A DNA stretch of 64,000 nucleotides, from positions 3,100,001 through 3,164,000 of the forward strand of contig NZ_LVWJ02000014.1 of the NCBI RefSeq assembly GCF_001625015.1, given 5' to 3'. The stretch is from Lewinella sp. 4G2. Its GTDB lineage: Bacteria; Bacteroidota; Bacteroidia; Chitinophagales; Saprospiraceae. The stretch's first letter is position 1, and each line of letters starts with the position of its first letter. The position numbers and the translations under genes are program-made. The notes under the pieces were generated by a model that worked only from the letters and a program-made list of their open reading frames with translations, searched no databases and was not told the DNA's origin. This document shows, in pieces, positions 25,054-34,002 of this stretch.

Positions 25054-25443
25054 ATGCGTCACCTCCTGATTGTCTTGCTGCTCGGCACCGTGTTGTTTCT
25101 CTTCAGCTATTGTGGCAAAACGACCCATCAGCAGGGCCACGTGCTGTACGATCAGCACTGTGGGAATTGCCATATGGAGGACGGTGCCGGCCTCAGGCAA
25201 TTGATCCCGCCCCTCGCCGGCTCGGATTATTTGCGTGATAACCCCGCGGCTGTGGTTCACGGTATCGTGCACGGAATGCAGGGCCCGCTGGTGGTAAATG
25301 ACATTACCTACAATCAACCCATGCCGGGCAATAAAGAACTCACGGAGTTTCAGATCGTCAACATCGTTAACTACATCAACCAGGCCTGGGGAAATGATTA
25401 CGGCCTCATCACCGTGACCGACGCCCGACAATGGATGGAGTGA
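25054..25443 (+). CDS. Monoheme cytochrome c lipoprotein
   Basis: A 129-residue protein with a lipobox (FLFSYC, Cys20) and a class I cytochrome c fold: heme-binding Cys36-Gly-Asn-Cys39-His40 in YDQHCGNCHMEDG, then PPLAGSDYL, a probable axial Met in NQPMPG, and the C-terminal helix FQIVNIVNYINQAWGN. It starts 48 bases after the fusion dehydrogenase and probably accepts its electrons, passing them towards the terminal oxidase. That partnership is inferred from position. Confidence 0.88.
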   Translation: MRHLLIVLLLGTVLFLFSYCGKTTHQQGHVLYDQHCGNCHMEDGAGLRQLIPPLAGSDYLRDNPAAVVHGIVHGMQGPLVVNDITYNQPMPGNKELTEFQIVNIVNYINQAWGNDYGLITVTDARQWME

Positions 25444-25548
25444 CCATTATGCGTTCCTACTAATTTCGTACTTTGCCATCCCGCACGCCGCCCGATGGCA
25501 CACCATATTGGCGCGTACCGCGGGCCCACCAAAACCGGGTACTCACCT

Positions 25549-27972
25549 ATGAAGCCATATTTGTCCTTCCTTCTGCTGCCTTTGTTTTTCTCGTTATTCC
25601 AGGCGCCCCTTAGCGCCGGCGACGGCATTACAACACCTGGCGTCTTAAAGTCTCTGGTAATGGAGCCCGAGGTGTCCATCGATGGCCCGGATACCATTCT
25701 AATCTGCCGCGGAGATACTGTTCAGCTTACGCAAACCAATAATGTCGCTGATGCCGGATTGCGTTGGTCGCCCGAGGAGGGTTTACTCAGTGCGCTGGGC
25801 GACCCCACCGCAACGGTGGTGCCAGTAGTTTCACGCTACTATAAGGTCACGGTCAGCAACGCGGACGGCACGGCATCCGATAGTGTCTATATCAACGTCA
25901 ACCAACTCATCGTACCCGAGCTAATTGCGGATACTACCGTTTGCGAGGGTACGGCGCTGCCGCTGGTGCGAAGTTTGGTGGACAATACCCGTGGTACAAC
26001 GTACCAGTACTCACCCTCAAGGCGCTTCGTCGAACCGACGGACGTAAACTCATTAGTTACACCGACGGCAGGCGGCCGCCCGGAGTACACCCTCATCTCT
26101 ACGAGTGCTGATGGTATTTGTGCGGACACCCAACTAGTAAGCATACAGGTAACTCCAAGCCGACTGACCATTTCTCAACCGGACACCGTTTTCCGCTGCA
26201 ACGATGAAGACCCGCTCAGCCTACTTGTTACCGCGGCCCCAGATGTTACGACTGGCGAGATCACCTGGTCCCCCCGCCAGGGAATCATCGACGATCTCGC
26301 GCAGGGTGGCGTAAACGTCCGCCCAACGAAGGACATCACCTATTTTGTATCCGCCGAAGTCAATGGCTGCCCCCAAACAGACTCCGTCCATATCCGGGTT
26401 GATTCACTACCGACGGACCTTTCCCTCACCAGTGAGCCGGTAATGGATCCCTTCTGTATCGGTGATACCTTCAACCTCCGCGGCGAGGTCTTCGACGTGG
26501 GGGATTTCCCCTTGATCCAACACCAGTGGTTGACCTCCCCCGGCATCCAAAGCCCGGAACGTCTGTACCAGGGCATCTTCATCGCTCAGGACTCCGCCCT
26601 TTACCAGCGGCAGACCGTCAATGGTGCCTGCGTGGATACCGCGGAGATTCAGATTAATGTCATCAAGCCACCCATTTTGATCAAAGACCCAGAGAATCCG
26701 GTCGCCTGCCCCGGTGAGCCCCTCCAGCTAAACGTATCCTTTGATCCCACCCGCCCGGCTGGAGAATTGACGTGGATGGACCCCACCGGTGCGTTGAGTT
26801 GTACCGAATGCCTGGACCCCGTCGTCACCACCAACCAATCCGTCACCTTCATGATCGAGGTGATTGCGGAAGGTTCGGACTGCCCGTCGATGGATAGTTA
26901 CACAGTAAATATTGCACCCGACGTATCTCCCGACCTAACCACAAATACTGTGGTATGCCCCGGTACGAGCCTGAGCTTAATCACTGGAAATGTCCGCGAC
27001 GGGATCGAATATGAAATCTCGGGTGGTGGACAGGTGTTGCTCGATCCAAACGCGGAGGTGACGCCAACCCAAACTACGACGTATACCGTTACGGCCCGCA
27101 ATCCAGCATTCGAGGCGTCTTCGGCGTGTGGAACGGTAACGCAGGAGATCACCATCCAGGTAGCGGATACCTACGAGTTATTCCTGGACGCGCCGACTAG
27201 CGTTTGCGTCGGCGAGCAGGCCAACTTTACCGCAAGGGTGGAACCGAATACCCCGGGCGTATTTTCTTACACGTTCGGCAACGGTGGTACCTCTCAGGGC
27301 GCCAACGCTTCCTTAAATATCACGCGAGACACCACGGTCAGCGTAACCTTTATCGACAATGCTGGGTGTAATTCCCTCACCCAAACCGCCACCGTTCTGG
27401 TGGATCTCGCCGGCATCCAACCGGGAATCGACGCCACCACTCTGAACGGTACCGAAATTTTGGGTACCGCCATCATTCAGGGAGCGGAGATTGTACTAAC
27501 GGCTACGGGCGTTCCGGACGACTTTTCGGGTACCATCACCTGGGCATCCAATAACGGCAGCCCGTCCACTGGTACAGGACGCAGTATTACCGTCCGTGCG
27601 CCTGAGGAAGGGCGCTCCTTGTCCTACACACTTACGGTTAACCCGGACAACGGCTGTGAGTCCTCTGCATTCATCACTTTTGAGCTGGTGGAGGAACCCT
27701 TCGCTATCCCAGAGATCATTAGCGCCAACCAGGATGGACTCAATGACGACTTCCAGGTGTTTTTTACTGGTGGTACTGCGGTAGACGACTTCAGTTTGCT
27801 GGTATTCAACCGCTTTGGGCAGGAGGTCTTTAACTCCAGTGACCCGGAGGAAGGCTGGGATGGTACCAAGAATGGATCTCCTCAGAACCTGGGCACTTAC
27901 CTATTTCTCACCAAGTTTACCATTGCCGGGCAGGAATTCCAGCGGGAAGGGCAGTTTTCTTTGGTCCGTTGA
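25549..27972 (+). CDS. Secreted Ig-like repeat protein with CHU_C (T9SS type B) sorting tail
   Basis: An 807-residue protein. Start ATG 25549 gives MKPYLSFLLLPLFFSLFQAP, a clean signal peptide; the frame extends to 25495 without one. The middle consists of repeated beta-sandwich domains of about 80-90 residues, each with paired Cys (for example VACPGEPLQLNVSF, VVCPGTSLSLITG, SVCVGEQANFTARV). The last 90 residues are a gliding-motility-associated C-terminal domain: IPEIISANQDGLNDDFQVFF, LLVFNRFGQEVFNS, GWDGT, GTYLFLTKF. This tail directs type IX secretion. Binding partner unknown. Confidence 0.88.
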   Translation: MKPYLSFLLLPLFFSLFQAPLSAGDGITTPGVLKSLVMEPEVSIDGPDTILICRGDTVQLTQTNNVADAGLRWSPEEGLLSALGDPTATVVPVVSRYYKVTVSNADGTASDSVYINVNQLIVPELIADTTVCEGTALPLVRSLVDNTRGTTYQYSPSRRFVEPTDVNSLVTPTAGGRPEYTLISTSADGICADTQLVSIQVTPSRLTISQPDTVFRCNDEDPLSLLVTAAPDVTTGEITWSPRQGIIDDLAQGGVNVRPTKDITYFVSAEVNGCPQTDSVHIRVDSLPTDLSLTSEPVMDPFCIGDTFNLRGEVFDVGDFPLIQHQWLTSPGIQSPERLYQGIFIAQDSALYQRQTVNGACVDTAEIQINVIKPPILIKDPENPVACPGEPLQLNVSFDPTRPAGELTWMDPTGALSCTECLDPVVTTNQSVTFMIEVIAEGSDCPSMDSYTVNIAPDVSPDLTTNTVVCPGTSLSLITGNVRDGIEYEISGGGQVLLDPNAEVTPTQTTTYTVTARNPAFEASSACGTVTQEITIQVADTYELFLDAPTSVCVGEQANFTARVEPNTPGVFSYTFGNGGTSQGANASLNITRDTTVSVTFIDNAGCNSLTQTATVLVDLAGIQPGIDATTLNGTEILGTAIIQGAEIVLTATGVPDDFSGTITWASNNGSPSTGTGRSITVRAPEEGRSLSYTLTVNPDNGCESSAFITFELVEEPFAIPEIISANQDGLNDDFQVFFTGGTAVDDFSLLVFNRFGQEVFNSSDPEEGWDGTKNGSPQNLGTYLFLTKFTIAGQEFQREGQFSLVR
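25953..25969 (+). repeat. Near-copy (16/17) of the 17-bp repeat
   Basis: GGCGCTGCCGCTGGTGC, one mismatch from the C-type repeat, inside the Ig-like gene (read Ala-Leu-Pro-Leu-Val). Could be chance in a GC-rich codon context. Confidence 0.4.
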
Positions 27973-27988
27973 TCCACTACCAGAAATG

Positions 27989-28027
27989 TAAAAAGGGGTA
28001 GATACGCTGAAGTATCTACCCCTTTTT
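27989..28027. terminator. Bidirectional terminator between convergent genes
   Basis: AAAAAGGGGTAGATAC (27990-28005) pairs with GTATCTACCCCTTTTT (28012-28027) over a 6-base loop. It has A and T tracts on the two sides, so it can stop transcription from both flanking genes. Confidence 0.92.
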
Positions 28028-28050
28028 CATTTCTATAATGTCAGTCTTTA

Positions 28051-28536
28051 TTATACCATCCGGCTGTGCCAGCTATCCTCCAGTGGCCGCTCGAAGATCT
28101 GCCGAAGTTCTCCGACCTCTTTAATGAGGGTGTCAAATACGATGGTATCGTTGGGTAATTTACCGCTGTGGTACAGCTCCTTGAATTCGTCCTTACTAAC
28201 GGTTTGGATTTCTCCTGACTCATCCCGGTAGCTGAAACGCATGCGGTTGAAGAAGTCGACACCAATCTCCGCGCCAATTTCTTTGATCTTGTTGACCGAA
28301 CCGTCGATGGAGCAGCCACTGGCTTCGGCCTGTGTTTCATCGACTGCGATCACTAAAAAGCGGCCGTGAAGAACATCCGCAGCTGCTTTTAGCTCCTTGC
28401 GGTGACTTACCCACTCCTTAACGTAGGCTTGCATCGCTGATTTGACGACTTTTTCCTCCTCTGCATTCAGTGCGCGTTCGGCGCCATAGATCCAAATTCG
28501 GCTTTCCGGCGAGATGGTAGATAGTGTAGTAGACAA
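28051..28536 (-). CDS. Conserved small cytosolic protein (often mis-named ABC transporter ATPase in Bacteroidota)
   Basis: A 161-residue protein without signal or membrane segments. The recognisable part begins SPESRIWIYGAERALNAEEE and includes FLVIAVDETQAEASGCSID and KEIGAEIGVDFFNRM. Similar Bacteroidota proteins are labelled ABC transporter ATPase but I see no Walker motifs, so that name is not supported. The frame is open to 28671, but a TACCTTTG -7 box at 28558-28565 puts the transcript start downstream of those codons. The TTG at 28536 (giving MSTTLSTISPESRIW) is therefore the best start. Function unknown. Confidence 0.72.
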   Translation of the reverse strand: MSTTLSTISPESRIWIYGAERALNAEEEKVVKSAMQAYVKEWVSHRKELKAAADVLHGRFLVIAVDETQAEASGCSIDGSVNKIKEIGAEIGVDFFNRMRFSYRDESGEIQTVSKDEFKELYHSGKLPNDTIVFDTLIKEVGELRQIFERPLEDSWHSRMV

Positions 28537-28557
28537 TAGTACTGAGTTTGGTCGCCG

Positions 28558-28565
28558 CAAAGGTA
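28558..28565 (-). promoter_or_regulatory. -7 promoter box of the minus-strand small protein
   Basis: The minus strand reads TACCTTTG followed by CGGC, an exact TAnnTTTG. It lies 21 bases upstream of the TTG start at 28536 and decides that start. Confidence 0.65.
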
Positions 28566-28651
28566 GCTGCTGCCGGTTATAGTTATGGATGGATCCACTG
28601 ATGGAGTCGTTTCCGAAGTAGTTTACCGGTCCCCCGTGACCCCATTTCATA

Positions 28652-28668
28652 GCACCTGCGGCAGCGCC
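28652..28668 (-). repeat. 17-bp interspersed repeat, C-type
   Basis: Exact copy in the divergent control region. A computed frame reads it as Gly-Ala-Ala-Ala-Gly-Ala before an ATG, but that lies upstream of the promoter and is not expected to be translated. Confidence 0.85.
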
Positions 28669-28750
28669 CAAACTCCTGACGTCTAATTGTAGGATCCATG
28701 CATTTGCTGGGTCAATTATACAGCGAAGGGGAACGATGATGCTTGCTACC

Positions 28751-28765
28751 TAGACGCCGTCTAAA
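28751..28765. promoter_or_regulatory. Candidate operator dyad upstream of the act promoter
   Basis: TAGACGCCGTCTAAA. The core TAGACG-C-CGTCTA is a perfect dyad. A near-identical sequence stands upstream of coxB at 38766-38780. It ends 23 bases before the -33 box of the act promoter. Confidence 0.5.
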
Positions 28766-28788
28766 TAAGATGGCCATTCATGAACAAG

Positions 28789-28820
28789 TTTGTTAAAGAA
28801 ATGTCATGAAAGTATCTTTG
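28789..28820 (+). promoter_or_regulatory. Promoter of the act-cox operon
   Basis: TTTG (28789-28792), 20 bases, TATCTTTG (28813-28820) followed by CGGC. This is a full match to the Bacteroidota primary sigma promoter (TTTG about 19-20 bases before TAnnTTTG). Leader to actA is about 60 bases. Confidence 0.8.
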
Positions 28821-28883
28821 CGGCACTCTAGGACGGGCAATTTTCGCCCGCTCCGGCGTAACTTCTTAAATGTCAATTACATA

Positions 28884-30395
28884 ATGGCATACCAGCTTAA
28901 ACTGACCAAGACCCTGCTTCTGCTTTGCTGTCTCTTCCTGAGCAGCTTCACGGCTTTTGCACAAGATGAACCCGCCGCAGAGGCACCCGCACCCACGGAA
29001 GTGGCCGGTGAAGCTTCGGCCGGTGGCGTGGCCGTCGGGGCGGGAGATTACTCCAAGGGTAAATCCGTCTGGAACGCAAACGCGTGTGGTACCTGCCACA
29101 TTAAAAACATGAAGGACAACGGTACCGGCCCCGCTCTCGGTGGGGTTGAGGAGCGCTGGGCTGCGGAGCCGCGCGAGCACCTTTACCGTTGGGTGCGTAA
29201 CTCCCAAAAACTGATCGCTTCCGGTGAATCCGCCCGCGCTATCCAGGTGTGGAACGAGAATAAGCCGAAGATCATGTCGACCTACACCAAGTTGACGAAT
29301 GACGACATCGAACACCTGCTGGCTTACATTGACGGACAGTACACTGGAAACATTCCTGGTGGCCCTGGCCCTGATGTTGCTGGTCCTAATGGTATTCAAG
29401 CTGAAGAGGCAGACAACACCTGGATCTTTGTTATCCTCGGCATTTCCTTACTCCTGCTTTCCCTCATCCTCGCCCGTGTAACCAGTAACATGCGTTACCG
29501 CGTTGCTGCCAGCGAAGGTGCAGCGCCAACCCGCCGCACACTCGTAGAAGTGCTAACTAGTAAGGGAGTTATTGCTTTCGTAGTCTTTGCCCTCGTGGTA
29601 CTGGGTGGTTACACGACCGTCAACCACGCCATCGACCTCGGCCGCCAGCAGGATTACCAGCCGGAGCAACCCATCAAGTTCAGCCACGTTACGCACGCAG
29701 GCCTCAACAAGATCGAGTGTCAGTACTGCCACGACGGCGCCCGCCGCTCTAAGCACTCCGTGATTCCTGCCGTTAATACCTGTATGAACTGTCACCGCGC
29801 CATTAAGGTGGGTAGCCAGTACGGTACGGCCGAAATCACCAAGATATTTGCTGCGATCGGTTACGATCCCAAGACCGATACCTACATCGAGAACTACGAG
29901 GACCTGACCAACGAGGAGATCAAGGCGCTGTACTCCAGCTGGATCCTAGAGAATCAGCAGAAAGAATACGAGAACCCTGCGGAGATCGACTTCGACGAAG
30001 TAGAAGAAGAAACGGAGCGTCAACTCGCTGCCCTAGAGGATGCACTGACCAATGAGTACACAGGTGACGATAAGATCGCAGGACCAGTTGAATGGGTACG
30101 TATTCACAATCTCCCCGACCACGCTTACTTCAACCACGCCCAGCACGTAACTGTGGGTAAGTTGAAGTGCCAGAACTGTCATGGCCCGGTGGAAGAAATG
30201 GAACTCGTCTACCAGTACTCACCACTCAGTATGGGTTGGTGTATCAACTGTCACCGCCAGAGTGAGGTGCAGTTCGAAGAGAACGACTACTACAAGGCTT
30301 ACGAACGCTACCACAACGAGATTGAAGACGGCGTGCGTGCCGGCGTAACCGTTGAGGATATCGGCGGCCTGAATTGCCAGCGCTGCCACTACTAA
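28884..30395 (+). CDS. actA: Alternative complex III multiheme cytochrome c subunit ActA
   Basis: A 503-residue subunit of the quinol:electron acceptor oxidoreductase (ACIII). Start ATG 28884 gives MAYQLKLTKTLLLLCCLFL, a signal peptide (cleaved near AFAQ); the frame to 28806 would lie inside the promoter. An N-terminal cytochrome c-like domain carries Cys68-x-x-Cys71-His72. A membrane helix (about 174-192) and a second hydrophobic segment (about 230-245) follow. The pentaheme domain then has CxxCH at 279-283, 300-304, 429-433, 453-457 and 498-502, the last ending one residue before the stop. That makes six heme sites, one more than the five typical of ActA. First gene of the operon. Confidence 0.93.
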   Translation: MAYQLKLTKTLLLLCCLFLSSFTAFAQDEPAAEAPAPTEVAGEASAGGVAVGAGDYSKGKSVWNANACGTCHIKNMKDNGTGPALGGVEERWAAEPREHLYRWVRNSQKLIASGESARAIQVWNENKPKIMSTYTKLTNDDIEHLLAYIDGQYTGNIPGGPGPDVAGPNGIQAEEADNTWIFVILGISLLLLSLILARVTSNMRYRVAASEGAAPTRRTLVEVLTSKGVIAFVVFALVVLGGYTTVNHAIDLGRQQDYQPEQPIKFSHVTHAGLNKIECQYCHDGARRSKHSVIPAVNTCMNCHRAIKVGSQYGTAEITKIFAAIGYDPKTDTYIENYEDLTNEEIKALYSSWILENQQKEYENPAEIDFDEVEEETERQLAALEDALTNEYTGDDKIAGPVEWVRIHNLPDHAYFNHAQHVTVGKLKCQNCHGPVEEMELVYQYSPLSMGWCINCHRQSEVQFEENDYYKAYERYHNEIEDGVRAGVTVEDIGGLNCQRCHY

Positions 30396-30486
30396 GTCGG
30401 TTCTCCACTTGCCTTAGCAGGCTCACCTATTCGTATTGCCTCAACCACGGAGGCTTTTCCAACCAGAAAGAAATCATCCCCAGGGA

Positions 30487-33400
30487 ATGAGTAAGAATAA
30501 CAAACAAGTTTGGCTCGGTACTGATCAGTTAGAGTCCAGCGCCGAATACGTAAAGGCAACCGATAACGAAGTTGCTCAGGTAACTACCCAGGACCTCGAG
30601 TCCCCCCGTCTAGAGAGCAGCCGCCGTGACTTCCTGAAGTACCTCGGTTTTGGTATGACGGCTGCTACCATTGCGTCCTGTGACATTCCCGTCCGTAAGG
30701 CAATCCCATACGTCAGCAAGCCAGATACCATCGTTCCCGGTGTAGCTACTTACTTCGCCTCTACGTTCGCTCAGAGTGGAGACTACGTGCCGTTGCTCGT
30801 CAAGACTCGTGAAGGCCGCCCAATTAAGGTGGAGGGTAACGGTATGAGCCCCATCACTCAGGGTGGTACTACGGCTCGCGCTCAGGCTGCCATCCTTGGT
30901 CTGTACGATACCAGCCGCTTCGACGGTCCTTACCGCATCATCGAAGGTAAGGCCACCAGCGATCGTGACCCTAGCAATAATGATGGTTGGGATATCATCG
31001 ATGGCGAAATCATGGGCAAGCTGACCGCCGGATCTCAGATTCGGGTAGTTACGCACACGCTGATGAGCCCCTCCACATTGGAGGCGATCGCTGAGTTCAA
31101 AAAAGCATACCCCAACACGGAGATCGTTCAGTACGACCCCGTATCTAGCGCCGCCCTGCTGGATGCCAACCAGGCTACTTTCGGCAAGCGTGCTATCCCG
31201 ACTTACCGTTTCGACAAGGCGGAGACAATCGTCAGTTTTGGCGCTGATTTCCTCGGTACCTGGATCAGCCCCGTTCAGTACGCCCGCGACTACGTTCAGG
31301 GTCGCAAGACAAACCAGGCGCGCATGAGCCGCCACATCCAGGTAGAAAGCGGTATGTCACTTACCGGGTCTAACGCTGATAACCGGATCATGGTCAAGCC
31401 AAGTGAGCAAGGCCAAGCCATTTTGGCACTCTACGGAGCAGTTGTCGGTGGAGGGAGCGCTTCACTTTCTGGTGCAGTCGCCGAAAAGATTGCCGCGGTC
31501 GGTGCGGAACTCAAGCGTAACCGCGGTCGCAGCCTCGTCGTTTCCAGTAGCAATAACCTTGGAGAACAACTTCTCGTTAACGCCATCAACGAAGCGCTGG
31601 GTAACTACGGTTCCACCATCATGACCGATAAGTGGAGCATGCAGCGCAAGGGTGACGACAAAGCGATCGCCCGATTCGCCAGCGAGTTGGAGGCCGATAC
31701 CATCGATGCTGTCTTTGTTTTGGAGGGTGCCAACCCCGTCTATGACAACCCGTGGGGCGCGACCATCGCTGCTAACCTCAGCAAAGCAACCATTGCGGTG
31801 AGCCTAAGTGGTGTCCCAAATGATACTAGCGTCCTTTGTAACTACGTAGCTCCCGATCACCACTTCCTGGAGAGTTGGGGCGACGTTGAAGCCGTTGAAG
31901 GTGAATTGAGCCTCATTCAGCCAACCATTACGCCAATTTTTGCCAGTGTGGGTCGTGCCGGTACGCGGCAGGCCGGTGAGTCTTTCCTCATTTGGGGTAA
32001 GTCCGCCACCTACCAGCCAGATGCTGATCAGCCTTACCTGGAGTTCGTAAAGAGCGTCTGGGAACGTACGGCATACAATCGCCAATCCGGTTTCACTGCC
32101 TTCCGTTCTTTCTGGGATTCAGCGCTGCACGACGGTGTTGTTACCCTGGGTGGCGGTACACCATTCACGGCTAGTACTGACGCTGAAGCCGTACCGTTAG
32201 CTGCCCCTGCCGCCTTCAATCAGGGCGCTGTCGCGGGTGCGATGCAAAGGGTTAATGTACAAGGGACCGGCCAGGAAGTCAGTTTCTCGGAAACGATCAA
32301 CGTGGGTAACGGCGTCTTTGCCAATAACCCCTGGTTACAGGAGTGTCCCGACCCGGTTACGCGTACCGTATGGGGTAACTACCTCACCATCCCGGTAAAG
32401 TGGGAAGGTGGCAATAGCTATACCGCTTACAATGACCTCAACGCCGAAGAATACAAAGGCAAGGCCGATATTGTTAGCCTCCGCCCCGGTGGCGACAAGA
32501 CACCCGCTGATGTAACGGTGGTTCGTCAGTTCGGCCAATTAGAAGATACCTTCTCTATCGCCGTAGGTTACGGCCGCAAAGTCACCGGAATGTCCGGCCG
32601 CGCAATTGGCCACGACATCGGCGTAAATGTTTACCCCTGGCTTCCAGTCGTAGATGGTTACGTACAGTACTACATCACGGGCGCGGAAGTGTCCGGGGTT
32701 GTGGACAACGAAGAAGAATTTGCCTCCGTCCAGTACCACCACACGATGGGTCTTACGACCAAGAATGAGGCTGGCGCGATGGTCTACTACGATCGCCACA
32801 CCGGCGAAACCGTAGAATATGATCGTCCGCTAACGGATGAGGAAAAAGAACACCTGGAACCCTTCCACGTCGACGAAAAGACGGTCATGGAACTGGGTGA
32901 AGGTATGCAGGGTGGTCTCACCAAGCGTTCCATAATTTACCAGGGCACTTTCGCTGAGTTGGGTGAACTAAAGGGCGAGATCAAGGAGCGCCGCGAGGAA
33001 GCACAACACCTTAACGAGCAAACACTTTACCCTTACGAAGAGTACGCGGAGAACATCTACGGACAGGGTCACTGGTGGGCGATGCACGTCGACCTCACCG
33101 CCTGTATCGGTTGTGCCGCCTGTGAGGTAGCCTGTGTGGCGGAGAACAACGTTCCGATCGTAGGTAAGTACGAAGTATGGCGCCACCACGAAATGAAGTG
33201 GATGCGCATCGACCGTTACTTCTACGGCGACGTCGAAAACCCCCGTGCCGTCTACCAACCCATGATGTGCCAGCACTGCGACAACGCTCCGTGTGAGAAC
33301 GTTTGCCCGGTAAACGCCAGCCAGCACAGCAATGAGGGGCTTAACCAGATGATCTACAACCGCTGTATCGGAACCCGTTACTGCGCCAATAACTGTCCCT

Positions 33401-33831
33401 ACAAAGTCCGCCGCTTCAATTGGTTGGATTTTACTACTGGTGACCTCTTCAGCTCCAACGAACCCAGCGTTCAGGACGAGGAATTGGCCTTCGGTGCGGA
33501 CAACCTGACGCGGATGGTTCTGAACCCAGACGTGACCGTACGTAGCCGTGGTGTAATTGAGAAATGTAGCTTCTGTACCCAGCGCCTTCAGGCCGGCAAG
33601 CTGACCGCGAAAGTGGAAGGCCGCCGCCTCCGCGACTCTGACGTACGGACCGCTTGCCAAACCGCCTGCCCCACGGGTGCCATCACCTTTGGTGACCGTA
33701 ACAACAAGCAGGGTGAAGTAGCCGCAAAACTGAACAACCCGCTAAACTACCTTGCTCTTGAGGAAGTGAACACCCAAAGCGCCGTATTCTACGCTGCACG
33801 GGTGCACAATCCCATGGACGAGCTGGTCTAA
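30487..33831 (+). CDS. actB: Alternative complex III iron-sulfur subunit ActB
   Basis: An 1114-residue fusion of a molybdopterin-oxidoreductase-like domain (known in ACIII to lack molybdenum cofactor) and a ferredoxin-like domain. A Tat-type motif SRRDFLKYLGFGMTAA near residue 40 indicates folded export. Fe-S ligands lie in the C-terminal third: Cys873/876/879/883 (CIGCAACEVAC), then CQHCDNAPCENVC, CIGTRYCANNCPYKVRRFNW and CSFCTQR with a distal CQTACPTGAI. Start ATG 30487 (MSKNNKQVW) is preferred over an upstream ATG at 30436. It carries electrons towards the heme subunits. Confidence 0.94.
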   Translation: MSKNNKQVWLGTDQLESSAEYVKATDNEVAQVTTQDLESPRLESSRRDFLKYLGFGMTAATIASCDIPVRKAIPYVSKPDTIVPGVATYFASTFAQSGDYVPLLVKTREGRPIKVEGNGMSPITQGGTTARAQAAILGLYDTSRFDGPYRIIEGKATSDRDPSNNDGWDIIDGEIMGKLTAGSQIRVVTHTLMSPSTLEAIAEFKKAYPNTEIVQYDPVSSAALLDANQATFGKRAIPTYRFDKAETIVSFGADFLGTWISPVQYARDYVQGRKTNQARMSRHIQVESGMSLTGSNADNRIMVKPSEQGQAILALYGAVVGGGSASLSGAVAEKIAAVGAELKRNRGRSLVVSSSNNLGEQLLVNAINEALGNYGSTIMTDKWSMQRKGDDKAIARFASELEADTIDAVFVLEGANPVYDNPWGATIAANLSKATIAVSLSGVPNDTSVLCNYVAPDHHFLESWGDVEAVEGELSLIQPTITPIFASVGRAGTRQAGESFLIWGKSATYQPDADQPYLEFVKSVWERTAYNRQSGFTAFRSFWDSALHDGVVTLGGGTPFTASTDAEAVPLAAPAAFNQGAVAGAMQRVNVQGTGQEVSFSETINVGNGVFANNPWLQECPDPVTRTVWGNYLTIPVKWEGGNSYTAYNDLNAEEYKGKADIVSLRPGGDKTPADVTVVRQFGQLEDTFSIAVGYGRKVTGMSGRAIGHDIGVNVYPWLPVVDGYVQYYITGAEVSGVVDNEEEFASVQYHHTMGLTTKNEAGAMVYYDRHTGETVEYDRPLTDEEKEHLEPFHVDEKTVMELGEGMQGGLTKRSIIYQGTFAELGELKGEIKERREEAQHLNEQTLYPYEEYAENIYGQGHWWAMHVDLTACIGCAACEVACVAENNVPIVGKYEVWRHHEMKWMRIDRYFYGDVENPRAVYQPMMCQHCDNAPCENVCPVNASQHSNEGLNQMIYNRCIGTRYCANNCPYKVRRFNWLDFTTGDLFSSNEPSVQDEELAFGADNLTRMVLNPDVTVRSRGVIEKCSFCTQRLQAGKLTAKVEGRRLRDSDVRTACQTACPTGAITFGDRNNKQGEVAAKLNNPLNYLALEEVNTQSAVFYAARVHNPMDELV
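32224..32240 (+). repeat. Near-copy (15/17) of the 17-bp repeat
   Basis: GGCGCTGTCGCGGGTGC inside actB, read Gly-Ala-Val-Ala-Gly-Ala. It differs at the variable central base and at one further base. Confidence 0.45.
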
Positions 33832-34002
33832 TAGCCATTGATTCTCTACGGTTCATGTTATTGACTTGGACCGCGGAGGTAAACTGAGATAACCGGCACC
33901 CAGCCGCAAACTATAAAAACTGATGGGTGAGTAAGGGTACTTGAATTCTGTGAGTCATCTCACATCAAGCACCATTAATTACCAATCGCATATTAATACC
34001 TA

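Larger units (their letters stand above)
28537..28883. promoter_or_regulatory. Divergent control region upstream of the act operon
   Basis: 347 bases between the minus-strand small protein and actA. It contains a minus-strand -7 box, one 17-bp repeat, a TAGACG dyad and a full plus-strand promoter, listed separately. No gene is seen in it. Confidence 0.7.
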
